Numbered from the stretch's first letter, positions 27,079 through 35,135 are shown. The stretch is 64,000 nucleotides of DNA from Micromonospora sp. WMMD1155 (GCF_029581275.1 NZ_CP120742.1:1462501-1526500), one strand, 5' to 3'. Translations and numbers: made by a program. Notes: generated by a model not told the origin, from the sequence alone.

Positions 27079-27193
27079 GGTCGCCGACAGGTGTGGATCT
27101 CGGCGACCCGAGTCGGGCAGAGGGCTCAACTCTGCTCAGCCGTCGGCGCCGCGCGTGAGGGATCGCGTGTCATGAGGAGGTAGTCGGTCCGCG

Positions 27194-27871
27194 GTGGGAG
27201 AAAGTTCCCGGGGTGGCGCAGAACATCCACCGGCCGAAGGCCCCGGTCGCTCAGCCGAGCGGCGCGTATCGTGGTTTGTCGTGATCCCCGTCCCGCGTGA
27301 CACCGGTTCCGCCGGTCCGGCCGAACCGGCCGACGACGTCGCCCGGGACCCGGCCACCGAGTGGGCGCTGAGCGCGCGACACGGCGACCCGACCGCCCAG
27401 TCGGCGTTCGTCCGGCTGACCCAGGCCGAGGTCTGGCGTTTCGCCGCCGCCCTGGTCGACCCGGACAGCGCCGACGACCTGACCCAGGAGACGTACCTGC
27501 GGGCGTTCCGGGCGCTGCCCGCGTTCGAGGGCCGCTCCAGCGCCCGCACCTGGCTGCTCGGCATCGCGCGCCGGGCCTGCGCCGACCACCTGCGCACGGT
27601 GATCCGTCGCCGTCGGCTCGACGAGCGCCTGACCGCGAACGCGTACACCGACCGCCCGCACCCGGACCCGTCCGGGCAGCTCGGCGCCACCGACCTGGTC
27701 CGCCGGCTCAGCGCCGAGCGACGCGCCGCGTTCGTGCTCACCCAACTGCTCGGCCTGTCGTACGCCGAGGCGGCAGCCGTGGAGGGGGTGCCGGTGGGCA
27801 CCATCCGGTCCCGGGTGGCCCGGGCCCGCGACGAGCTGGTCGAGGCCGTCGGCGACGCCCTGGCCGGCTGA
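27194..27871 (+). CDS. ECF-type RNA polymerase sigma factor
   Basis: 225 aa from the GTG at 27194, which has AGGAGG upstream but at a long spacing; the GTG at 27281 is an alternative that removes 29 poorly conserved residues. Sigma region 2 is clear (DPDSADDLTQETYLRAFRAL), as is region 4 (LTQLLGLSYAEAAAVEGV with the helix-turn-helix VPVGTIRSRVARARDEL). No anti-sigma factor gene is adjacent. It resembles the SigC-like group of actinobacteria, which is linked to copper genes; here it stands divergent from copCD and in front of a MauE/DsbA-type operon, so a role in copper or thiol homeostasis is a reasonable inference. Confidence 0.85.
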   Translation: MGESSRGGAEHPPAEGPGRSAERRVSWFVVIPVPRDTGSAGPAEPADDVARDPATEWALSARHGDPTAQSAFVRLTQAEVWRFAAALVDPDSADDLTQETYLRAFRALPAFEGRSSARTWLLGIARRACADHLRTVIRRRRLDERLTANAYTDRPHPDPSGQLGATDLVRRLSAERRAAFVLTQLLGLSYAEAAAVEGVPVGTIRSRVARARDELVEAVGDALAG

Positions 27872-27903
27872 TCCCGGAACTTCCGGCGGAGACGGAACGA
27901 CAA

Positions 27904-28419
27904 ATGAGCGTGACTGCACCTCCCGGCCGTTGGCCGGCGCTCCGGCCCTGGCTCGGCACGGCGGCCCGGCTCGGCCTCGCCGCCGTCTGGCTCGTCGCCG
28001 GCGCGTCGAAGGTCGGTGACCTGGCCGCCTCCGGGCGGGCGGTCAACGCGTACCAGGTGATGCCCTACGACGTGGCGACCGTGATCGGCGCGGCCCTGCC
28101 CTTCGTCGAGCTGGCGCTCGGCGTGCTGCTGCTGGTGGGGCTGGCCACCCGGCTCGTCGCCGGGGTGTCCGCCGCGCTGCTGGTGGTCTTCATCGCGGGG
28201 ATCGCCTCGGCCTGGGCACGCGGGCTGGCCATCGACTGCGGATGCTTCGGCAGCGGCGGGCAGTTGGCCGAGGGACAGGCCCCCAGTTATCTCCCGGAGA
28301 TCCTCCGGGACCTGGGATTCTTGGTATTGGCCGGATTTCTGCTGATCTGGCCACGTACGCCGGTGTCGGTGGACGGGTGGTTGGCCGGCGAGCCCGTTGT
28401 GGAGGACGAGGATGAGTAG
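27904..28419 (+). CDS. MauE/DoxX-like membrane protein
   Basis: 171 aa with four to five membrane helices. The loop IDCGCFGSGG holds the CGC motif typical of MauE-type proteins, thought to help deliver electrons or disulfides to exported proteins. Its stop codon overlaps the start of the DsbA-like gene (ATGAGTAG), so translation is coupled. Together these two genes likely form an envelope disulfide-handling pair. Confidence 0.8.
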   Translation: MSVTAPPGRWPALRPWLGTAARLGLAAVWLVAGASKVGDLAASGRAVNAYQVMPYDVATVIGAALPFVELALGVLLLVGLATRLVAGVSAALLVVFIAGIASAWARGLAIDCGCFGSGGQLAEGQAPSYLPEILRDLGFLVLAGFLLIWPRTPVSVDGWLAGEPVVEDEDE

Positions 28420-29128
28420 TCGCAAGGGGCAGCGGGACGCCGCCCGGGTGGTCCGCGAACAGCTCGCCCGCGAGCGGCGGCGTCGGCGCACGATCTGGGT
28501 CTCCGCCGCCGCGGTCGTCGTCCTGGTCGTCGCCGGCGTCGCCGGTTGGGCCATCTGGTCCAGCCAGCGGTCGGACAGCTTCAACACCCCGCCCGGCGCG
28601 AACGCCGACGGCACCGGCATCGTCACCGGCGGCGGGCCGGTCACCGTCGACGTCTACGAGGACTTCCTCTGCCCGGCCTGCAACCAGTTCGAGCAGACCA
28701 GCGGCGAGACGCTCACCCAGCTGGCGGCCGACAACAAGGCGAAGGTGGTGTACCACCCGGTGGCGTACCTCAACCGCTTCTCCACCACCGAGTACTCCAG
28801 CCGCTCCTCGGCCGCCTCCGGCTGCGCGGCGGCCGGCGGCAAGTTCCGGGAGTACGCGTCCGCGCTCTTCGCCAAGCAGCCGCCGGAGGGCAGCGCCGGT
28901 CTGGACAACGACGAGCTGATCGACATCGGTGTCGGGGTGGGCCTCGACCGGGGTTCGTTCGCCGGCTGCGTCAAGGACGGCACGTACCGGACCTGGACCG
29001 AGCACGTCACCGACGAGGCCAGCCGGAGCAACGTCACCGGCACACCGACGATCCTGGTCAACGGCGAGCCGCTCGCCGACCGCAGCCCGCAGGGCCTCAG
29101 CGCCGCCGTGGCGGCGGCCGGCAAGTGA
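28412..29128 (+). CDS. Membrane-anchored DsbA-like thiol-disulfide oxidoreductase
   Basis: 238 aa. A basic N-terminus and one membrane helix (~32-50) are followed by a thioredoxin fold of the DsbA type. The active site is CPAC in YEDFLCPACNQFEQ, and the cis-Pro region is VTGTPTILVNGEPL. It acts outside the membrane on exported thiol proteins. It overlaps the genes on both sides by a few bases, so it belongs to one operon with the MauE-like and the following membrane protein gene. Confidence 0.88.
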   Translation: MSSRKGQRDAARVVREQLARERRRRRTIWVSAAAVVVLVVAGVAGWAIWSSQRSDSFNTPPGANADGTGIVTGGGPVTVDVYEDFLCPACNQFEQTSGETLTQLAADNKAKVVYHPVAYLNRFSTTEYSSRSSAASGCAAAGGKFREYASALFAKQPPEGSAGLDNDELIDIGVGVGLDRGSFAGCVKDGTYRTWTEHVTDEASRSNVTGTPTILVNGEPLADRSPQGLSAAVAAAGK

Positions 29129-30249
29129 TCCGTACCCTGCTGACCCGCGCCGCGGTCGTCGTCGCCGCGGCCGGCGCAGCCACGGTGCTCACGGCGGCGC
29201 CGGCCGCCGCGCACGGCGCGGACGCCCCGGACGGCACCGACTACCGGACCCGGACCACCGGGGTCGCGCCGGCGCGGCCCGGGCTGGAGGTACGCGTCGT
29301 CGAGGCGGGCGCCCGACTGGAACTGACCAACCGCACCGGCCGCGCCGTCGAGGTGATCGGTTACTCCGGTGAGCCGTACCTGCGGGTCGGCCCGGACGGT
29401 GTCTTCGAGAACCGCCGCTCCCCCGCCACCTACCTGAACCGCACCCTCGCCGGGGACACCGCGCTGCCGGCCGAGGCCGACCCGGCCGCACCGCCGTCCT
29501 GGCGGCGGGTCGCCGACGGGCCCACGGTGCGCTGGCACGACCAGCGGGCGCTGTGGCAGGAGTCCGGCCCTCCGGCGGCGGTACGCGCCGCACCCGACCG
29601 CGAACACCGGGTGCGGGACTGGACGGTCCCGCTGCGCGACGGCGCGGACCCCGTCGTGATCGGCGGCACGCTCGACTGGGTGCCGCCGCCCGACGCGTAC
29701 ACCTGGTGGACGGTGACCATCGTGGGGCTCCTCGCGGTGGGCGCGCTCGGTCTGGTCGCCGCCGCCTCGGCGGTCGGCGGGCGAGCGCTGTCCGCGGTGG
29801 GCGCGCTGCTGATCGTCGGCGGCGCGGTCGCGGTGGTGTATCCGGTGGGTCGGGAGTTGGACGCCGGCGCGCAGGGCGTGGGCGGTGTGCTGCTGGGGTT
29901 GCTGTCCGGGCAGATCTGGTCGCTGCTCACCGGGCTCGGCGCGATCGCCGCCGGGTGGTACGCGTCGGCCCGCCGCCCGGCCGCCGACTTCGCGGTGGCG
30001 TTGGCCGGGGCCTGCCTGGCGCTGTTCGCGGGCGCGGCGAACGCCGCCGTCTTCGCCCGGTCCATCGCGCCGGTGCCGTGGTCGCCCGGGATCGCCCGCG
30101 TCATGGTGGCGTCGGTGCTGATCACCGGCGGCGGAGCGACAGCCGCCGGAGTCCTGCGTTTGCACGCCGCCTCGCGGGCCGCCCGAGCGCCGCGCGTCGA
30201 GGACGCCGAGCAGGGAGCTACTGATCGGGGCGCTACGGCCGCGGGCTGA
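29125..30249 (+). CDS. Secreted/membrane protein of unknown function in the copper-thiol operon
   Basis: 374 aa starting at the GTG at 29125, overlapping the DsbA-like stop codon (GTGA). A signal peptide ends AAA-HGADAP, placing His at the mature N-terminus as in copper-binding CopC/YcnI proteins. The N-terminal half is a beta-rich external domain (EVRVVEAGARLELTNRTGRAVEV) and the C-terminal half has about five membrane helices. The function is not established; copper or redox handling is inferred from the His and the neighbours. The last 17 bp overlap the convergent ABC gene. Confidence 0.7.
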   Translation: MIRTLLTRAAVVVAAAGAATVLTAAPAAAHGADAPDGTDYRTRTTGVAPARPGLEVRVVEAGARLELTNRTGRAVEVIGYSGEPYLRVGPDGVFENRRSPATYLNRTLAGDTALPAEADPAAPPSWRRVADGPTVRWHDQRALWQESGPPAAVRAAPDREHRVRDWTVPLRDGADPVVIGGTLDWVPPPDAYTWWTVTIVGLLAVGALGLVAAASAVGGRALSAVGALLIVGGAVAVVYPVGRELDAGAQGVGGVLLGLLSGQIWSLLTGLGAIAAGWYASARRPAADFAVALAGACLALFAGAANAAVFARSIAPVPWSPGIARVMVASVLITGGGATAAGVLRLHAASRAARAPRVEDAEQGATDRGATAAG

Positions 30250-30991
30250 AGCCGTAGGGGAGTTCGAGGCGGTGGCGGGCCAGCAGGGCCGGGTCGGTCA
30301 GCAGATCCAGGGTGGGGGCGTCGGCGACGATCCGACCGCCGTCGAGGATCACCGAACGGTCGCACAGTTCCGCCGCGTACGGCAGGTCGTGCGTGACCAT
30401 CAACAGCGTCACCGGCAGGTCGCGCAGGATCTCGGCCAGCTCACGGCGGGCCGCCGGGTCCAGGTTCGAGGACGGTTCGTCGAGCACCAGGATCTCCGGG
30501 TGCATGGCGAGCACGGTGGCCACCGCCACCCGGCGGCGCTGCCCGAAGGAGAGGTGCTGCGGCGAGCGGTCCCGGTGCTCGCTCATCCCCACCGCGGCGA
30601 GCGCCTCGTCCACCCGGGCGGTCAACTCCGCCCCGCGCAGGCCCAGGTTCGCCGGCCCGAACGCCACGTCCTCCGCCACCGTGGGCAGGAACAACTGGTC
30701 GTCCGGGTCCTGGAAGACGATGCCCACCCGCCGACGTACCTCGGCCAGGGTGGCCCGATCCGGCGTGACGGTCAGCCCGCCGACGCTCACGCTGCCCTCG
30801 GTCGGGGTGAGGATGCCGTTGAGGTGCAGCACCAACGTGGTCTTGCCGGCGCCGTTGGGCCCGAGCAGCGCCACCCGATCCCCGCGCGGCACGGTCAGGT
30901 CCACCCCGTGCAGGGCGACGTGCCCGTCCGGGTACGCGTACCGGACACCACGAACGTCCAGCGAGACAGCGGTCTGCACGACACCGATCAT
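30233..30991 (-). CDS. cbiO: ECF transporter ATPase subunit (CbiO/NikO type)
   Basis: 252 aa starting at the ATG whose ATGA overlaps the CbiQ stop. Walker A GPNGAGKT, Q-loop VFQDPDDQLF (the typical CbiO form), signature LSFGQRRRVA and Walker B ILVLDEPSSNLD are all present, with the H-loop in VTHDL. It powers uptake of Ni2+ or Co2+ by the ECF complex encoded upstream on the same strand. Confidence 0.93.
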   Translation of the reverse strand: MIGVVQTAVSLDVRGVRYAYPDGHVALHGVDLTVPRGDRVALLGPNGAGKTTLVLHLNGILTPTEGSVSVGGLTVTPDRATLAEVRRRVGIVFQDPDDQLFLPTVAEDVAFGPANLGLRGAELTARVDEALAAVGMSEHRDRSPQHLSFGQRRRVAVATVLAMHPEILVLDEPSSNLDPAARRELAEILRDLPVTLLMVTHDLPYAAELCDRSVILDGGRIVADAPTLDLLTDPALLARHRLELPYGFSPRP

Positions 30992-31758
30992 GACAGGACG
31001 ACGGCGGTGGCGGCGATGGAGGCCGCCAGCACCGGCACGGTCGCCGCGAGCAACCACTGACCGACGCTCGCCGCGCCCTCGCCCTGCCACACGGCAGGCA
31101 TCCGCCCGTTGTAGCCCCGGGACAGCATCGCCAGGTAGACCCGCTCGCCGCGCTCGAAGGCGCGCAGGAACAACGCCCCGATCCCGGCGGCGAAGCCGCG
31201 CAACTGCCACAGGAAGCGCGGGTCGTCACCCCGGGACATCCGGGCCACCCGCATCCGTCGCGCCTCGCCGACCAGCACGTCCAGGTAGCGCAGCATGAAC
31301 GTGGCGATCTGGGTGAGCACCTGAGGGCAGTGCAGCCGGTCCAGTCCCACGATCAGGTTCCGGGTGGTGGTGGTCGCGGCGAGCAGCAGCGAGGCGAGCA
31401 CACCCAGGGTGCCCTTGGCCAGGATGTTCCACGCCCCGTGCAGCCCGTCCTCGGACAGCCGCAGACCCAGCACCTCGACCCGGTCACCGCTGCCGAGGAA
31501 CGGCAGCGCGACGGCGAACAGCACGAACGGCACCTCGATCAGCGCCCGGCTGAGCAACCACCGCGGCCCGACCCGGGCCAGCGCCGCCACCACGGCCACC
31601 AGCAGGGCGTACGCGCCGAAGGCCCAGAACGCCTCGCGCGGGGTGGCCACCACGGCGATGGTGAAGACCACCATCGCCGCGATCTTGACCTCGGGCGGGA
31701 GCCGGTGCACCGGCGAGTCGGACTCGCGGTACAGCACATGCCCGTGACCGGCACCCAT
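30988..31758 (-). CDS. cbiQ: ECF transporter transmembrane subunit (CbiQ/NikQ type)
   Basis: 256 aa with five to six membrane helices and the CbiQ coupling motifs RRMRVARMSRG and a second Ala-Arg-Gly region (YLAMLSRGYNGRMP) that bind the ATPase dimer. It starts with the His-rich MGAGHGHVLY. It follows the PDGLE gene by 18 bp and overlaps the ATPase gene. Confidence 0.93.
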   Translation of the reverse strand: MGAGHGHVLYRESDSPVHRLPPEVKIAAMVVFTIAVVATPREAFWAFGAYALLVAVVAALARVGPRWLLSRALIEVPFVLFAVALPFLGSGDRVEVLGLRLSEDGLHGAWNILAKGTLGVLASLLLAATTTTRNLIVGLDRLHCPQVLTQIATFMLRYLDVLVGEARRMRVARMSRGDDPRFLWQLRGFAAGIGALFLRAFERGERVYLAMLSRGYNGRMPAVWQGEGAASVGQWLLAATVPVLAASIAATAVVLS

Positions 31759-31776
31759 CTCCGCGTACTCCTTCGT

Positions 31777-32223
31777 TCAGCTGGCCGCGTCGGCGCGGCG
31801 TCGGGTGTCGTCGTCGGCGGTCGTCGTGCCGTCCCCGTCGGTCGGGGTGCCGCCCTCGGACGTCGTCGCGGCGCCGTCGGTCGGGGTGCCGTCCCGGCGG
31901 CGCAGCAGCCAGAAGCCGCCGGCGCCGACCGCGAAGGTGACCAGCACGCCGAGGACCCCGGACAGACCGGTGGAGACGAAGCTGTTCTCGATGCCGCGCA
32001 CGCCGTAGTCCGCGAGCGGGCTGTCCCCGAGCTCGTGGTCCTTCGCCTGCTGGGCCGGGCAGTTCCCGCCGACGATGTTGTCGTCGGCGTCGACGGTGCA
32101 GCCCTTGAGCAGTGAGGAGTCCAACCCGTCCGGGTGGGACGAGGCGTAGTTGCTGACCACACCGGCGAGCAGCAGGGCGACCAGCAGGCCGCCGGCCAGG
32201 AACGCCCAGGAACGGTTCTTCAT
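31777..32223 (-). CDS. PDGLE-domain protein (CbiN/NikN-type accessory subunit)
   Basis: 148 aa with an N-terminal membrane helix, the motif SSHPDGLDSSL that gives the PDGLE family its name, a second helix (~88-110) and a low-complexity Thr/Asp-rich tail. PDGLE proteins replace or extend CbiN in nickel/cobalt ECF importers. Its ATG overlaps the CbiM stop codon (ATGA). Confidence 0.88.
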   Translation of the reverse strand: MKNRSWAFLAGGLLVALLLAGVVSNYASSHPDGLDSSLLKGCTVDADDNIVGGNCPAQQAKDHELGDSPLADYGVRGIENSFVSTGLSGVLGVLVTFAVGAGGFWLLRRRDGTPTDGAATTSEGGTPTDGDGTTTADDDTRRRADAAS

Positions 32224-32921
32224 CGGACACCTCCGGCGACCGGGACAGCGGGGGCGGTGGGCGTACGCAGGGAGCGCAGCGCGTACACCAGGTCGGGGCG
32301 CACCTTCGCGACGGTCAGCACGGTGGTCGCGGTGATCAGCCCCTCACCGATGCCGATGAGCAGGTGGGTGCCGGCCATCGTGCCGGCCAGGCCGGCGAGG
32401 TTGCCGCCCAGGTCGGTCGTGCCGCCCAGCCAGTACTGCAGGACGAAGCCCTGGGACGCGACGACCACACTGAGCATGGCCGCGACGAACGCGGTCACCG
32501 CCAGACCGGCCCGGGTGCGGGGCAGGACCCGCAGCAGCAGGGCGATCAGCAGGTACGCCGCGGCGGTGCCGAGGAGCGCCATGTTGGTGATGTTGAGGCC
32601 GAGCATCGCCACGCCGCCGTCGCCGAAGACCAGCGCCTGCACGACCAGCACCACCGACACGCAGAGCGCGCCGACCCAGGGGCCGACCAGCATGGCGGCG
32701 AGCGCGCCACCGAGTAGGTGCCCACTCACACCGGCGGTGAAGATCGGGAAGTTGAGCATCTGGACGGCGAAGATGAACGCCGCCACCAGGCCGGCCATCG
32801 GGGCCAGCCGGTCGTCCAGGTCACGCCGGCCGCGCAGAACGCAGGCGGTGAGCCCGGCCAGTGCGAGCGCAGCGAAGATCGCTGCGACGGGACCGTCGAT
32901 GATCCCGTTCGAGATGTGCAT
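32220..32921 (-). CDS. cbiM: Metal-binding S-component (CbiM/NikM type)
   Basis: 233 aa starting MHISNGIID: the conserved His2 and N-terminal loop of CbiM/NikM insert into the binding site and ligate Ni2+ or Co2+. A GTG five codons upstream is less likely because it would mask the MHI start. Conserved internal segments are FTAGVSGHLLGG and HLLIGIGEGL. First gene of the operon; the upstream Nur-box-like repeat suggests nickel. Confidence 0.93.
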   Translation of the reverse strand: MHISNGIIDGPVAAIFAALALAGLTACVLRGRRDLDDRLAPMAGLVAAFIFAVQMLNFPIFTAGVSGHLLGGALAAMLVGPWVGALCVSVVLVVQALVFGDGGVAMLGLNITNMALLGTAAAYLLIALLLRVLPRTRAGLAVTAFVAAMLSVVVASQGFVLQYWLGGTTDLGGNLAGLAGTMAGTHLLIGIGEGLITATTVLTVAKVRPDLVYALRSLRTPTAPAVPVAGGVR

Positions 32922-33000
32922 CGCCAGTGTCTCCACGCGACCTCCCACGCGTCAGCGAGCCCGAGCGGGCCAGCGTGGGTCAGCCTATTTCTCAAGCCTC

Positions 33001-33025
33001 GTTGTTGCCATAGTCTGGCAACAAC
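33001..33025. promoter_or_regulatory. Nur-box-like inverted repeat upstream of the Ni/Co importer operon
   Basis: GTTGTTGCCA (33001-33010) and TGGCAACAAC (33016-33025) form a perfect 10-bp inverted repeat with a 5-base spacer. It contains TTGC-N9-GCAA, the core described for Nur (nickel-responsive Fur-family repressor) in Streptomyces. It lies about 80 bp upstream of cbiM and 95 bp upstream of bcp, in the divergent promoter region. Repression by nickel is inference from the motif. Confidence 0.6.
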
Positions 33026-33120
33026 GCGAGGTGATGATCACCTTTACGGCAGGTGACGGACGTGCAGCTCAGGCCCCCTTGCGGCGACAGCACGTCGCAC
33101 CTCGGCGGTAGGGTCGGGCC

Positions 33121-33597
33121 ATGACCGCGCCCGACCGCCTCTCCCCCGGCGACCCCGCACCCGAGTTCACCCTCGCCACCGACACCGGCGACCAGCTCTC
33201 CCTCGCCGACCTGCGAGGCCGCAAGGTCGTCCTGTACGCATACCCGGCCGCGATGACCCCCGGCTGCACCAAGCAGGCCTGCGACTTCCGTGACTCCCTC
33301 GCCTCGCTCCAGGCCGCCGGCTACGAGGTGGTCGGCATCTCCCCGGACAAGCCGGAGAAGCTGGCGAAGTTCCGCGAGCGCGACGCGATCACCTTCCCGC
33401 TGGTGTCGGACCAGGACCGGTCGGTGCTGACCGCCTACGGCGCGTACGGCGAGAAGCAGATGTACGGCAAGACCGTCACCGGCGTGATCCGCTCGACGTT
33501 CGTGATCGACGCCGACGGCAAGATCGAGCGCGCTTTCTACAACGTCAAGGCCACCGGGCACGTCGCCAAGCTCCGCCGCGACCTCGGCCTGGACTAA
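33121..33597 (+). CDS. bcp: Bcp/PrxQ-type thiol peroxidase
   Basis: 158 aa, full length. The peroxidatic Cys lies in MTPGCTKQACDFRD, with a resolving Cys five residues later as in the alpha2-type BCPs. The fold continues with VVGISPDKPEKLAKF and IRSTFVIDADGKI. It reduces hydrogen and alkyl peroxides in the cytosol using thioredoxin. Divergent from the nickel/cobalt operon. Confidence 0.95.
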   Translation: MTAPDRLSPGDPAPEFTLATDTGDQLSLADLRGRKVVLYAYPAAMTPGCTKQACDFRDSLASLQAAGYEVVGISPDKPEKLAKFRERDAITFPLVSDQDRSVLTAYGAYGEKQMYGKTVTGVIRSTFVIDADGKIERAFYNVKATGHVAKLRRDLGLD

Positions 33598-33606
33598 CCT
33601 GTCACA

Positions 33607-33875
33607 CGGGGCCATCACGGTCTGGTGCTCATTCTGCAGGTCGACCACATCAATGGCGACTTCCTCGACAACCGACCATGCAACCTCCGGCTGCTCTGCC
33701 CAACTGTCACAGCCAGACCTCCACCTTCGCTGGTCAGCGGCGGCCTGCTCGCGTCGAACCGGATGTGGTCTACGATCCTGATGCGGTTACTCCGACCGGC
33801 TACCCGATAGGCAGGCGACTGCCTCGGCAGGAGTGGCCGTGGACGCTGGTGGAGTTCAGCTTCAAGGGGCCGTAG
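33607..33875 (+). pseudogene. 5'-truncated, frameshifted HNH endonuclease
   Basis: In one frame the sequence reads GHHGLVLILQVDHINGDF then DNRPCNLRLLCP, and in the next frame it continues NCHSQTSTFAG. Together this is the HNH core (DHINGD...NLRLLCPNCHSQT). One base is missing near 33702, between Pro and Asn. Only about eight residues precede the core, so the N-terminal part is lost. The second frame runs on to a TAG at 33873-33875 that lies inside the following tRNA gene. No ribosome binding site or start was found. Confidence 0.75.
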
Positions 33876-33939
33876 CCCAACGGCAGGAGGCATGCGGTTT
33901 AGGTCCGCACCAGTGCGGGTTCGAATCCCGTCGGCCCTA
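33866..33939 (+). tRNA. tRNA with UAG anticodon (Leu codon CUA) but no long variable arm
   Basis: The acceptor stem GGGGCCG pairs with CGGCCCT (first pair G-U), the D arm is GCC/GGC, the anticodon stem TGCGG/CCGCA encloses loop TTTAGGT (anticodon TAG), and the T loop is TTCGAAT. A73 is present; the CCA is not fully encoded. The variable loop has only about five bases, whereas normal tRNA-Leu is class II with a long arm. It may be a non-canonical or non-functional tRNA. Confidence 0.75.
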
Positions 33940-33965
33940 CCTCAGTATTGGCCCGACACTTGTGG

Positions 33966-33996
33966 CGCGGCCGACAGTCGACAACTGTCGGCCGCG
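33966..33996 (+). terminator. Hairpin terminator after the tRNA
   Basis: A perfect 13-bp stem (33966-33978 with 33984-33996) and a 5-base loop, 27 bp after the tRNA. Confidence 0.75.
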
Positions 33997-34034
33997 TCAC
34001 TGTCGGGGGTCACGGACCTGGTCGTCGGGTCAGG

Positions 34035-34571
34035 ATGGCGGGCGTGAGTGTGCGCTTCGTCCTCGACCCCGACCTGACCCCGCGGCTGCGCGCCGAGATC
34101 GTCGACCTCTGGGCGGACGTCAGCAACGCCGGCGGCGCGGTCGGTTTCGTGCCGCCGGTCACCGCGGCCGACGTGCACGTCCTCGCCGATCCGACCTTCG
34201 CCGGGATCGTCGACGGGCCGGACCGGCTGCTGGTGGGTTACTCCGGCGACCGGCTCGTGGCGATGCTGGTCTTCACTGACAACCGCTTCCCGTTGAAGGC
34301 GCACTGGTGTGTGTTGAAGCGGGTGATGGTCCACCCGGGCACCCAGGGCACCGGCTACGGCTCGGCGCTGATGGTGGAGGCGGCCCGGTTGGCCCGGGAG
34401 TTCGGCCACGAGGCGTTGCACGTCACGGTGCGCGACGGGCTGGGGTTGGACAAGTTCTACGACCGTCTCGGGTACCGGGAGATCGGCCGCCTGCCGGGCG
34501 CGTTGCGGGTGGCACCTGACGACGACCGGGACGAGATCCTGATGTGGTTGGACCTGACGGCGATCGACTGA
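34035..34571 (+). CDS. GNAT-family N-acetyltransferase
   Basis: 178 aa from the ATG at 34035 (a GTG three codons later is possible). It has the GNAT acetyl-CoA-binding motif VHPGTQGTGYGSALMVEAA (consensus RxxGxG/A, with VMVHP before it) and the terminal motif LDKFYDRLGYREIG. Substrate unknown. The last 17 codons and the bases after the stop are duplicated about 5.1 kb downstream, beyond the toxin gene. Confidence 0.88.
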   Translation: MAGVSVRFVLDPDLTPRLRAEIVDLWADVSNAGGAVGFVPPVTAADVHVLADPTFAGIVDGPDRLLVGYSGDRLVAMLVFTDNRFPLKAHWCVLKRVMVHPGTQGTGYGSALMVEAARLAREFGHEALHVTVRDGLGLDKFYDRLGYREIGRLPGALRVAPDDDRDEILMWLDLTAID

Positions 34572-34581
34572 CGGGTCAGCC
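34521..34581. repeat. 61-bp direct repeat, left copy (end of GNAT gene)
   Basis: This stretch covers the C-terminal codons of the GNAT gene (DDRDEIL...LTAID), its stop and 10 bp beyond. It matches 39639-39699 in the same orientation with five mismatches (56 of 61). Confidence 0.85.
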
Positions 34582-34611
34582 ATACCGCGGACGGTCCGGG
34601 GACTGTGAGTG

Positions 34612-34648
34612 GAAAGGGGTTCCGCCGACGATTGGCGGAACCCCTTTC
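34612..34648 (+). terminator. Hairpin terminator after the GNAT gene
   Basis: A 15-bp stem (GAAAGGGGTTCCGCC with GGCGGAACCCCTTTC) and a short loop, 40 bp after the GNAT stop codon; it also separates the convergent immunity gene. Confidence 0.75.
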
Positions 34649-34697
34649 GATATCGGTCACGGCGTATCAGCCCTCGGGTCTCTGGCTGACAGAATCA

Positions 34698-35135
34698 CTA
34701 CGTGCCCTGCGTGAACTTCAGCGTCGGTCCGTAGTCGGCCGGATCATCGGTGAACGTGACGACGAAGGATCGGTCCGGGAACGATACGCGCAACGCTTCT
34801 CGCCACATCGTACCGATCCGCTCGGTCAGCTTGGACAGGCCAGCGTATTCGTCCTTCGACTTGGGCGAGAAGAAGTCCCACAAGTGGACGTGGTTCAGCA
34901 CGGACTCAACCGACACGACATCACCCTTGAGATTCTCAAGCCACATGTCGACCCCCTTCTCCTCAAAGAGGAAGGCGAGGAAGACACCGCCTCGATACTC
35001 GACGAAGTGAGGCCAGAAGAGCTCTGCCAGAACGGCGGCATTCGGGACAGTCTCGTTAAGCAGAAGGAATGAACGAATGTCGAATTCACCATTCTCGTCC
35101 ACCCACTGCGCCAGCTGCCGATAATCGCTCAACAT
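34698..35135 (-). CDS. Probable immunity protein for the adjacent polymorphic toxin
   Basis: 145 aa from the ATG at 35135; a GTG start 15 bp upstream is possible. No known family is recognised. The protein is small, acidic and cytosolic, with no signal peptide, and is visibly less GC-rich than genes around it. Motifs include FLLLNETVPNAAVLAELFWP and FLFEEKGVDMWL. It lies 62 bp downstream of the toxin gene on the same strand, the usual place of the cognate immunity gene in polymorphic toxin systems. The function is inferred from position, size and composition only. Confidence 0.6.
   Translation of the reverse strand: MLSDYRQLAQWVDENGEFDIRSFLLLNETVPNAAVLAELFWPHFVEYRGGVFLAFLFEEKGVDMWLENLKGDVVSVESVLNHVHLWDFFSPKSKDEYAGLSKLTERIGTMWREALRVSFPDRSFVVTFTDDPADYGPTLKFTQGT

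Noticed and set aside
25369..27183. 604-aa plus-strand open frame over the copper genes
   Set aside because: Antisense of CopCD and YcnI, which have full domain support.
32949..33120. Cobalamin riboswitch in front of the CbiM-type gene
   Set aside because: The gap is too short and no B12-box-like sequence was found; the inverted repeat fits a protein operator better.
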